DNA of 64,000 nt from an uncultured Blautia sp. (lineage in GTDB: Bacteria > Bacillota > Clostridia > Lachnospirales > Lachnospiraceae), in NCBI GenBank assembly GCA_900540785.1, contig UQHF01000008.1:1-64000 (forward strand), given 5' to 3'. A program made the position numbers and the translations under genes. The notes under the pieces are model-generated. The model saw nothing but the letters and a program-made list of their open reading frames with translations. It was not told where the DNA came from and ran no database searches. Positions 25,152-32,536 of the stretch are shown here, one piece after another (position 1 is the stretch's first letter; each line of letters starts with the position of its first letter).

Positions 25152-26042
25152 TCACTTCCTCTCCACCATCTTTCTGTATTTCCTGTACATCTTCCAGATC
25201 TTTGTATTTCTCATTTCCCGGATAAGATGATTTTTTCTTTTAATCTCTTCCTTCAGCTCTCTGTTTTCTCTCTGAAGCTGTTCATATTTTTCCTGACGCC
25301 ACATAGCGCCCGGCGTCATATCTGCATACATTTCCCTCATGGGAATGTGACCTTCTGTAATATACTTCTGGAAACATTTTTCCATTTTTTCAAACTGGCT
25401 TCTCATGGAAGGAGTAATTCCCAGTTTTCTGTACAACACATCCTCATCAAGAGCTTCTCTCATGGGATTGGTGCGGATGTAATAGTGGATCACACGATAT
25501 AATACAAATTTTCCAGGGACAGGAAAATCAAAGGTCCACTCATAATCAAGGACAACCGGAGGATTCGTAAGCACAAGATTCTGACACACCATGTCAATGT
25601 CCGTCACATCTGCACACTCCATCTCCTGAAAAAATACAGTTTCTCCGAAAACTTTTGTAAATTCCTCTGTGGTTTCAAAAATCCTGCCTTTATATATTTT
25701 TTCAATTTCTGTAAGATAACCTGTAAGAAGCTTTTCCGCCTCTTCTTTTTTCCCCTGCTTCAGAAGGCTGTCCAGACGCTCCTCCAGGGTTTCTCCTGAT
25801 ACGTATTCCAGAACTGCGCTCTTCCCCTCAAGCGTACATTTATTACATACAAAAGGAGAAGCCTGGAAAGCTTTTTCAAGCTCTTCTCTCCATTTTGCCA
25901 GAGAAGCCACATGCGCTTCTCCCTCTTTTCCGGCGGGTGTTTTTCTCACAATTCTTACGCCGTCCTGTTCCAGAATATCGGTGCGAAGAGAAAATCTTCT
26001 GCTTCTCTCATTAGAATATTTGCTGTATATTAATTTCTCCAT
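25152..26042 (-). CDS. Kinase-like protein with C-terminal coiled coil
   Basis: A 296-residue protein starting MEKLIYSKYSNERSRRF, one base overlapping the stop of the methyltransferase gene (TAATG) after GGGAGGG. Features of an aminoglycoside-kinase/choline-kinase fold: IVRKTP as beta-3 Lys candidate near 32, hinge-like VLEYVSGETLEERL, a DIDMVCQN segment in place of HxDxxxxN, and VVLDYEW in place of the DFG-type metal site. About residues 250-296 form a heptad-rich, highly charged coiled coil (QLQRENRELKEEIKRKNHL). WbdD of E. coli O8/O9a joins methyltransferase, kinase and coiled coil in one chain; here the same parts are split over two overlapping genes. The kinase assignment is moderate. 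Confidence 0.65.
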   Translation of the reverse strand: MEKLIYSKYSNERSRRFSLRTDILEQDGVRIVRKTPAGKEGEAHVASLAKWREELEKAFQASPFVCNKCTLEGKSAVLEYVSGETLEERLDSLLKQGKKEEAEKLLTGYLTEIEKIYKGRIFETTEEFTKVFGETVFFQEMECADVTDIDMVCQNLVLTNPPVVLDYEWTFDFPVPGKFVLYRVIHYYIRTNPMREALDEDVLYRKLGITPSMRSQFEKMEKCFQKYITEGHIPMREMYADMTPGAMWRQEKYEQLQRENRELKEEIKRKNHLIREMRNTKIWKMYRKYRKMVERK

Positions 26043-26968
26043 TATCTGCCCTCCCACTGTACCACTACAAGAAAGGAATTGGAAAATTCCGGGAATAAAC
26101 CGCTCTCGATCAGGGAATCATACACCCTCGGTTCATCAAACAAATACACTCTTTCTCTGTCATAATTTGCAAAGGCATGAGAAAGCTCCCCTTTTTTCGG
26201 AAGATACGCGTCGGAATAAATCGTCATCGGAAATTTGTAGTCCGGATACGGATAGTAAAAGGAGGTAGAAAACTCTCCTGCCTGGCTGATAATATCAGAA
26301 AGCTCTTTTTTTGAGAATGTTTTGACTCCCTCTGTTTTCGGATACCCTTCCAGACCTTCAAAGTAAGTTCCTGTGTGGTCTTCTGTACAGCCTGCCCAGT
26401 ATTTTAATCCCAGACGGTTTTCAATGGCAATGATGATTTTTCCTCCCGGCTTTAAGTGGCCGGAAATCCGGCGCAGCATTTCCACATATGGTTCTTTTGT
26501 ACCAATGTATCCTTCGGAATATTCAAACACGCCGATTAAGGTAATATAGTCAAATTTTTCTTCCAGATTTTTTTCTATGTCCTGAAAATTGCCTACCATA
26601 ATCTTTATGTTGTCGTAATCTCTGTTCCGGTAAGCATTGATGGTACTTCTCATTTTCGAAAGCTCAATGCAGGTAAGAGCACCTGCTTTTTCTGCAAGAG
26701 CGCCTGTGACTGCTCCGCAGCCGGAACCAATTTCCAGTACCTTGTCTTCCTTTGTTATGGGAAGCCATTCCAGAATATTTTTCCGCACATGAGAAAAGTG
26801 ATAAAGAACAGGCCAGCTCTTTCTCTGTGCAATGACATCGTTTAATTCCTCTTCTCTGTAATGCTTCGCGATTTCCAGAAGCTCCTCCTCAACGGGACCG
26901 TCACTGTATAAATCTTCTCCCGGATAATAGGTATAATCCAGGGTCACATTTCCGATTTTTTCCTGCAT
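26042..26968 (-). CDS. SAM-dependent methyltransferase of the polysaccharide operon
   Basis: A 308-residue class I methyltransferase. Motif I VLEIGSGCGAVTGALAEKAG lies near residue 80, the acidic strand CIELS follows, then NIKIMVGNFQDIE and FDYITLIGVFEYSE, and a post-motif LKPGGKIIIAIENRLGLKYW. Start MQEKIG follows AAAGGAG; the open frame continues 11 codons upstream without a site. It sits between the Wzt ATPase (13 bp) and the kinase-like gene (1 bp overlap). In ABC-exported O-antigens, chain-end methylation or phosphomethylation stops growth and is recognised by the Wzt C-terminal domain; the same job is proposed here. O-methylation of internal sugars is the alternative. Confidence 0.82.
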   Translation of the reverse strand: MQEKIGNVTLDYTYYPGEDLYSDGPVEEELLEIAKHYREEELNDVIAQRKSWPVLYHFSHVRKNILEWLPITKEDKVLEIGSGCGAVTGALAEKAGALTCIELSKMRSTINAYRNRDYDNIKIMVGNFQDIEKNLEEKFDYITLIGVFEYSEGYIGTKEPYVEMLRRISGHLKPGGKIIIAIENRLGLKYWAGCTEDHTGTYFEGLEGYPKTEGVKTFSKKELSDIISQAGEFSTSFYYPYPDYKFPMTIYSDAYLPKKGELSHAFANYDRERVYLFDEPRVYDSLIESGLFPEFSNSFLVVVQWEGR

Positions 26969-26981
26969 AAAACTCTCCTTT

Positions 26982-28253
26982 TTATTCCAGCTCTTCCACA
27001 CTTACTCTGGAATTCATATCATAAAAGCCAACTGTATTTTTATGGGAAACAACTGTAATGTTGCAGGCATCGTAAAGCCTGTGAAATACAGTGAAATCTC
27101 CCGCCTTATATCCTGTACAGCCAAAAGAAAGAAGATATTCCCCTCCCTGAAGATTCATCTCCTGGGAAAAAGTTACCATACATTCCTTTCCTGCTTCTGC
27201 ACACTTCACTTCCGCTTTTTCAAACAGAGTGTTTGTTCCTGTAATTTCCGTTCCCTGTATGTTTTTAAAGGTAAATGCCATGATCGGCTGCTGGATCGTT
27301 TCATGAAAACGTACCTTCATCTTGATTGAAAAGCTGCTTCCCTTCTCAATGGTATTGCTCTGTCTTCCCTTTGAATCCAAAACAACAAAATCCACGATCT
27401 CAGCCTGTTTATCTCCATACTCCAGAGTATCCGGGTTTACCTGAAATCCCGCTCTCCAGTTTTCTGTTTCTTTTCCGGAAGAAGACGCCTCTTCTGATCC
27501 CTGTTTTACAGGATCCTGATTTACGAGAAGCTGCTTGTACATATCCACCATTTCTTTTGGATTGCCTTCCGCCAGCATTTTGCCCTTATTTAAAAGAACG
27601 ACTTTGTCACAGTATTTGGAGATACTGCTCAGATCGTGACTTACAAACAGAATGGTTTTTCCCTGCTTCTTAAATTCTTCAAATTTATGATAGCATTTTG
27701 CCTGGAAAAATACGTCCCCAACAGAAAGAGCCTCGTCCACAATGAGGATTTCCGGATCAATATTGATTGCAACCGCAAAGGCAAGACGTACAAACATACC
27801 GCTTGAGTACATTTTCACAGGCTGGTGGACGAAGTCTCCAATATCTGCAAAAGCCAGAATATCGTCAAGGCGGGCATCAATCTCCTCCTCTGTAAAACCG
27901 ATCATGGTTCCGTTCAGATATATATTCTCAAGCCCTGTATATTCCATATTAAATCCGGCGCCGAGCTCAAGAAGGGCTGAAATCCTGCCGTTTACCTTTA
28001 CCTCTCCCTCTGTGGGGGAAAGAACGCCTGTAATAATTTTCAGAATGGTGGATTTACCGGAACCATTCGTTCCGATAATACCCACGCACTCTCCTTCTTC
28101 TATATCAAAATTCACATCTCGAAGCGCATAATGCTCCCTGTATTTCTTTTTTCTTGAAAGTCCCAGCGACTCTTTCAGACGGTCAGAGGGCTTTTCATAA
28201 AGTTTATACATTTTTGTCAGGTGCTGCACCTGAATGGCTTTTTTATTTTCCAC
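26982..28253 (-). CDS. wzt: Polysaccharide ABC exporter ATPase with C-terminal Wzt domain
   Basis: A 423-residue protein. The N-terminal ATPase (about 1-245) has Walker A GTNGSGKS at 61-68, signature YSSGMFVRLAFA, Walker B ILIVDEALSVGD and the switch His in FVSHDLSS, of the TagH/RfbB/Wzt subfamily. After a linker, about residues 270-423 form a beta-sandwich Wzt-C domain (YGDKQAEIVDFVVLDSKG, FKNIQGTEITGTNT, YLLSFGCTGYK). In Gram-negative O-antigen export that domain binds the modified non-reducing end of the polymer. TagH-type wall-teichoic exporters lack it, so its presence argues for end-cap recognition here. It lies 11 bp after the permease gene. Confidence 0.92.
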   Translation of the reverse strand: MENKKAIQVQHLTKMYKLYEKPSDRLKESLGLSRKKKYREHYALRDVNFDIEEGECVGIIGTNGSGKSTILKIITGVLSPTEGEVKVNGRISALLELGAGFNMEYTGLENIYLNGTMIGFTEEEIDARLDDILAFADIGDFVHQPVKMYSSGMFVRLAFAVAINIDPEILIVDEALSVGDVFFQAKCYHKFEEFKKQGKTILFVSHDLSSISKYCDKVVLLNKGKMLAEGNPKEMVDMYKQLLVNQDPVKQGSEEASSSGKETENWRAGFQVNPDTLEYGDKQAEIVDFVVLDSKGRQSNTIEKGSSFSIKMKVRFHETIQQPIMAFTFKNIQGTEITGTNTLFEKAEVKCAEAGKECMVTFSQEMNLQGGEYLLSFGCTGYKAGDFTVFHRLYDACNITVVSHKNTVGFYDMNSRVSVEELE

Positions 28254-28264
28254 TTGTCCTCTCC

Positions 28265-29080
28265 TTATAATACGTCTGCAAAATGAACACGAAGACGTTT
28301 AAATACCCAGTTTCCGAAAACGAAACAGAGAATCGTAAATACCCAGAAATAAAGCGTCCACATGGGGCTTTCAAAAAACCACTTTTTCATAACAAAGGCA
28401 TCTCTGTACCCGGATACAATATAGTACATGGGGTTTAACTGAAGTACCTTCTGAAGAAGCGGATGACCCGGAAGGGACGTTTCCGCGATCCACATGATCG
28501 GCGTCAGCCAGATGCCCACCTGAAGACCGATGCTGATGATCTGCGTCAGATCCCGGAAAAAGATAACAACTGCACAGGTGGCATAAACAAGTCCCAGCAC
28601 AAGAAGGAAGGTACAGCCGCTGTAATAAAGAATCTGGATATAATATAAATCCGGAAATTTCCCGTAGCACATATACAGAATAATTGTAAACAGCACGAAA
28701 AAGCCGTGTACAAACATCGCTGAAATAATCTTCACAACAGGAAGTACGCTGATATTGAAAACGACTTTTTTTACAAGATAATTATATTCAAGAAGAGAGT
28801 TTGTTCCTCCTATCAAAGCGTCCTGGAAGAAAAACCACGGCACGATTCCAGCCACAAGATAAAGAACAAAGGGAACTCCCAGATCCCCTGTACCGGAGCG
28901 AAAGCCCACAGAAAAAACAAACCAGTATACAAGAATCGTTACAATCGGCTGAACAAACGCCCACACAATTCCAAGATATGAACCTGCATACTTTGTCTTA
29001 AAATCATTTTTTGCCAGTTTAAAAACCAGCCGGCGATTTTTATATAATTCCGCCGGCAGGGAAAAAACAGTCTTCAACAT
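28265..29080 (-). CDS. wzm: Polysaccharide ABC exporter permease
   Basis: A 271-residue ABC-2 type permease (Wzm/TagG/RfbA). It has an amphipathic N-terminus (LAKNDFKTKYAGSYLGIVWA), about six membrane segments, and the C-terminal family motif LQLNPMYYIVSGYRDAF. With the Wzt ATPase 11 bp downstream it should move a lipid-linked polysaccharide across the cytoplasmic membrane. It begins 9 bp after rfbC. Confidence 0.92.
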   Translation of the reverse strand: MLKTVFSLPAELYKNRRLVFKLAKNDFKTKYAGSYLGIVWAFVQPIVTILVYWFVFSVGFRSGTGDLGVPFVLYLVAGIVPWFFFQDALIGGTNSLLEYNYLVKKVVFNISVLPVVKIISAMFVHGFFVLFTIILYMCYGKFPDLYYIQILYYSGCTFLLVLGLVYATCAVVIFFRDLTQIISIGLQVGIWLTPIMWIAETSLPGHPLLQKVLQLNPMYYIVSGYRDAFVMKKWFFESPMWTLYFWVFTILCFVFGNWVFKRLRVHFADVL

Positions 29081-29089
29081 CTCCGGCTC

Positions 29090-29644
29090 CTATCTGTGAA
29101 ATTCTTTTAAGCCGTGCCATTTTTTGTCCTTGTCAGAAAGCTCCAGCTCCATTCCTTCCGGAACCGGCCATTCTACACCAATATCCGGATCATTCCAGAT
29201 AAGACCGCCCTCGTCATTGGGGTGATAGAAATCGGAACACTTATAAGTAAACTCCGCATTCTCAGAAAGTACAAGGAAACCATGTGCAAATCCCTTTGGA
29301 ATAAAGAACTGCTTCTTATTTTCTGCAGAAAGAAGAACACCATACCATTTTCCAAATGTTTTTGAGCCTTCTCTTAAATCTACTGCCACATCGTACACTT
29401 CTCCGCTCACTACACGCACAAGCTTATCCTGTGGATACTGGATCTGGAAATGAAGCCCGCGAAGAACACCGTAATGTGAGCTTGACTGGTTATCCTGTAC
29501 AAACTCCACATCAATTCCAGCCTCTTTAAAATCATTGTAATTGTATGTCTCCATAAAATATCCTCTGGAATCGCCAAATACAGTCGGCTCGATCACTTTC
29601 AGCCCTTCTATATCTCCACATGGAGTCACCTTAATTTTTCCCAT
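29090..29644 (-). CDS. rfbC: dTDP-4-dehydrorhamnose 3,5-epimerase
   Basis: A 184-residue cupin-fold epimerase of the RmlC family. Landmarks are DSRGYFMETYNYNDF near the N-terminus, SSHYGVLRGLHFQ with the catalytic His, DLREGSKTFGKWYG, and PKGFAHGFLVLSE. It makes dTDP-4-dehydro-L-rhamnose for dTDP-L-rhamnose. Start MGKIK follows AAGGAGAC, 18 codons inside the longest frame; that frame overlaps the end of wecE. The other rhamnose genes (rfbA, rfbB, rfbD) are not in the window and must lie elsewhere. Rhamnose is therefore a likely component of the exported polymer. Confidence 0.95.
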   Translation of the reverse strand: MGKIKVTPCGDIEGLKVIEPTVFGDSRGYFMETYNYNDFKEAGIDVEFVQDNQSSSHYGVLRGLHFQIQYPQDKLVRVVSGEVYDVAVDLREGSKTFGKWYGVLLSAENKKQFFIPKGFAHGFLVLSENAEFTYKCSDFYHPNDEGGLIWNDPDIGVEWPVPEGMELELSDKDKKWHGLKEFHR

Positions 29645-29658
29645 TTTTCTGTCTCCTT

Positions 29659-30789
29659 TCAAAATCCTTTGAAATTTAAAATTGCTTCTGTCACACATGC
29701 TACATCTTTCATATCAAGATTATAAAACATAGGAAGACGGAGAAACCGCTCGCTCTCTTTCGTTGTGTACACATCTTCCCCTGAAAATCTTCCGAACTTC
29801 TTCCCTGCCGGAGCCGTATGAAGAGGAACATAGTGAAATACACTTCGGATTCCCTTTTCCTTCAGATAAGCGATCAGTTCTGTACGCACTTCCTGATTTC
29901 TTACTTTCAGGTAATACATATGGAAGTTATTTGTACAGCCATCGGGAACAACCGGCCGCACAATCTTTCCTTCTTCTTCCAGCACTGCAAGGTGTTCATG
30001 GTAGTAATGATAAATTTCTTCCCTCTTCTTACTGATTTTATCACATTCTTCCAGTTGTGCATAGAGGTAAGCTGCATTCAGCTCGCTTGGAAGGTAAGAA
30101 GAGCCGTAATCGATCCAGCGGTACTTGTCTACCTGTCCCCGGAAAAACTTGCTTCTGTCTGTTCCTTTTTCCCGGAGGATTTCCGCTCTTTCCTGGTATT
30201 TATCATCCTGAAAAACAAGAGCGCCGCCCTCTCCCATTGTATAATTCTTTGTTTCATGGAAGCTGTAACAGCCAAAGTCTCCGATTGTCCCAAGCGCCTT
30301 TCCTTTATAATAAGAACCGACTGCCTGAGCTGCATCCTCCACAACTTTTAAATTATATTTTTCCGCCAGAGACATGATCGTATCCATTTCACAGGAAATT
30401 CCCGCGTAATGAACAGGAACGATCGCTTTTGTCTTCGGTGTGATGGCAGCCTCAATCTTTGTTTCATCAATATTCATGGTATCCGGACGAATATCCACAA
30501 ATACAATTTTGGCTCCCCGAAGCACAAAGGCGTCCGCTGTTGACACAAACGTATAGGAAGGCATGATCACCTCGTCCCCCGGTTTTATATCACAGAGATA
30601 AGCTGCCATCTCAAGGGCATGGGTGCAGGAAGTTGTCAGCATTACATGCCTGACATCAAACTTCTCCTCCATGAATCCGGAACATTTTTTTGTATATGTC
30701 CCATCGCCGCACAGCATTCCCTTTTCTATGGCGTCCTGTATATAAATAAGTTCCTTTCCCACAAATGCAGGTCTGTTAAAATCTATCAT
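29659..30789 (-). CDS. wecE: dTDP-4-amino-4,6-dideoxygalactose transaminase (WecE/RffA)
   Basis: A 376-residue PLP enzyme of the DegT/DnrJ/EryC1/StrS family, the same length as E. coli WecE and strongly similar along its length (MIDFNRPAFVGKEL, VIMPSYTFVSTADAFVLRGA, VPVHYAGISCEMDTIM, FFRGQVDKYRW, TTKESERFLRLPMFYNL). Lys181 in the FHETKNY motif is the PLP-binding residue. It would convert dTDP-4-dehydro-6-deoxy-glucose to dTDP-Fuc4N with glutamate. It begins 6 bp after the lysozyme stop codon, with its ribosome binding site AAAGGTGA inside the lysozyme 3' end, so the two are co-transcribed. No neighbouring N-acetyltransferase of WecD type was found. Confidence 0.92.
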   Translation of the reverse strand: MIDFNRPAFVGKELIYIQDAIEKGMLCGDGTYTKKCSGFMEEKFDVRHVMLTTSCTHALEMAAYLCDIKPGDEVIMPSYTFVSTADAFVLRGAKIVFVDIRPDTMNIDETKIEAAITPKTKAIVPVHYAGISCEMDTIMSLAEKYNLKVVEDAAQAVGSYYKGKALGTIGDFGCYSFHETKNYTMGEGGALVFQDDKYQERAEILREKGTDRSKFFRGQVDKYRWIDYGSSYLPSELNAAYLYAQLEECDKISKKREEIYHYYHEHLAVLEEEGKIVRPVVPDGCTNNFHMYYLKVRNQEVRTELIAYLKEKGIRSVFHYVPLHTAPAGKKFGRFSGEDVYTTKESERFLRLPMFYNLDMKDVACVTEAILNFKGF

Positions 30790-30795
30790 CTTCTG

Positions 30796-32343
30796 TCACC
30801 TTTGTCTTCTGTTCACGCACACACCATTTGTGTCAAAAGTATATTCTTTCCCATCGATTACCATCGTTCTGTTTTCCACACGAACTCCGGACATATCAGT
30901 TCGACCCGGGTAAAAATAATACCATTTTCCTTTTATTTTATGCCACTGCTTGTACGCTTTTCCTTCCTTATTAAAGTAGTATGTATTCGTTTTTCCATTT
31001 TCCTTTATCTGAGCAAACCCCTTATTCAGTCTTGCGCCGTCCTCTCCATAGTAATAGATATTGCCGTCTGTTCCGATTCTTTTTCTGTTTGTAAAGGCAT
31101 ATCCCTTTTTGCTTTCAAACAGATAGTATTTTCCATGTACATTTCTGGAACCTTTATAAGCATAAGAATCGGCGCCTATATAATATTTCTTCCCGTCTGC
31201 TTCCACCCATGTGTTTTTCACACGGATTCCGTTTTCGTCTGCATAAGAAGTTCTGTTTGTTGTCTTGGAATAAAGAAGCTTATTCTGGAAAAGATGACCG
31301 TCCTTGCTGTCAAAACAATAGTAATCTTTTCCTATCTTTCTTGTTCCTTTTAATAATTCTCCGTTTTTATAATAATATTTTTTTCCATTCTCCTCTACCC
31401 AGCCATTTTTTACTGTATCGGAATCCTCCCCGGCATCTGTGCCCGGCTCATAACTGCTTACCGGCTCTGTCCTTGGCACAATTTTCTTTGTGTAATCCAC
31501 ATATCCGAAATTCACATCTACATTACAGTATTTGGGAATTCCGTCAATCAGACCTTTTGTAGGATTTAACACACCGCCTCCGTCTCCATCCGTTGCCTGC
31601 CAGATTGTATAATCATACAGAGATTTGGACGGCGCCTGGATTTTATCTCCATAGCTTGCGATCCACACATCAAGATCGGAAAGACGGCTCATATCTACTT
31701 TGCTGCTGTACCAGTATGTATTGCAGTAAACCATTGGATAATATCCGGCTCTTTTTATCTCATTGCAGAAGGTACGGGCAAGTTCCGATATTTTAGACGG
31801 AGACAAATTTCCCATCTGCGGGTATTCCAGATCGAACACTACCGGATACGACACTTTATACCCTCTCATTTTTCTGATGGCAAGCTTCGCCTCTTCCAGC
31901 GCCTGTTCTTTTGTGGTTGCTGTACTGTATACATAGGTTCCTACCGGCATTCCCACTTTATTTGCTTCCCGCATATTGTAATCATATGTTTTGTCAAGAT
32001 ACCCTGTTCCATATGCAATTCGTATCATGGCAAAATCCACATTGGATTTTTTTACCTTCGCCCAGTTAATGGTATCCTGCCACTCTGACACATCAATTCC
32101 ACGCGTAATGGCTCCAGGTATTTTTTCACCGCTTCCATTGTAGCAGACTCCGTTGATCTTCTGCCATGCTTTGGGGTTTGTTTTTTTCGTTGTATTTCTC
32201 TCTTTCTGCTCTTCCAGGACAACTGTCCCGCTCCTGTCGTACGGTTCAAATGGACTGGCATTTACTGTAGATGCACTCCCTACTGTCATTCCCAAAGTTA
32301 CCACTGCCAGTCCTACAGACAGCCATCTTTTCCACTTTCTCAT
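30796..32343 (-). CDS. Secreted GH25 lysozyme with cell-wall-binding repeats
   Basis: A 515-residue exported muramidase. It has a signal peptide (MRKWKRWLSVGLAVVTLGM to VNA), a basic linker, a GH25 domain at about 78-290 (RGIDVSEWQ with Asp84; VVFDLEYP with Asp171 and Glu173, the expected catalytic acids) and about nine aromatic wall-binding repeats to the end. It cleaves the MurNAc-GlcNAc bond of peptidoglycan. Start MRKWK follows AGAGG; the frame extends nine codons further. Unusually it is the first gene of the polysaccharide operon, with a good promoter in front and only 6 bp before wecE, which suggests that its repeats bind, or its activity assists insertion of, the polymer. Confidence 0.94.
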   Translation of the reverse strand: MRKWKRWLSVGLAVVTLGMTVGSASTVNASPFEPYDRSGTVVLEEQKERNTTKKTNPKAWQKINGVCYNGSGEKIPGAITRGIDVSEWQDTINWAKVKKSNVDFAMIRIAYGTGYLDKTYDYNMREANKVGMPVGTYVYSTATTKEQALEEAKLAIRKMRGYKVSYPVVFDLEYPQMGNLSPSKISELARTFCNEIKRAGYYPMVYCNTYWYSSKVDMSRLSDLDVWIASYGDKIQAPSKSLYDYTIWQATDGDGGGVLNPTKGLIDGIPKYCNVDVNFGYVDYTKKIVPRTEPVSSYEPGTDAGEDSDTVKNGWVEENGKKYYYKNGELLKGTRKIGKDYYCFDSKDGHLFQNKLLYSKTTNRTSYADENGIRVKNTWVEADGKKYYIGADSYAYKGSRNVHGKYYLFESKKGYAFTNRKRIGTDGNIYYYGEDGARLNKGFAQIKENGKTNTYYFNKEGKAYKQWHKIKGKWYYFYPGRTDMSGVRVENRTMVIDGKEYTFDTNGVCVNRRQR

Positions 32344-32407
32344 ATTTTTTCCTCTTTTTTTCTGATGCATACTTTTTTATTTTCCTGTATTTAAAGCTAC
32401 AGTCCTT

Positions 32408-32436
32408 ATTATACAGACTGCCTTCCTAAATTTCAA
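32408..32436 (-). promoter_or_regulatory. Promoter of the lysozyme-polysaccharide operon
   Basis: Minus strand TTGAAA (32436-32431), 17-bp spacer, TATAAT (32413-32408), 65 bp before the lysozyme start. Confidence 0.75.
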
Positions 32437-32471
32437 GGAAGAATATAAAAGCCTTCCGGATATGTTCTCGG

Positions 32472-32509
32472 AAAAAAACAGGAGATATGCTGTTAAACAT
32501 ATCTCCTGT
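32472..32509 (-). terminator. Terminator of the L,D-transpeptidase gene
   Basis: Twelve-bp perfect stem (32478-32489 with 32498-32509), 8-base loop and seven T on the minus strand, 28 bases after the stop codon. Confidence 0.9.
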
Positions 32510-32536
32510 ACAAATCACCTGTACATCTCTGTCTCT

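Noticed and set aside
29090..30789. Complete dTDP-rhamnose pathway in the operon
   Set aside because: Only rfbC is present; the aminotransferase is WecE-like and rfbA, rfbB and rfbD are absent from the window.
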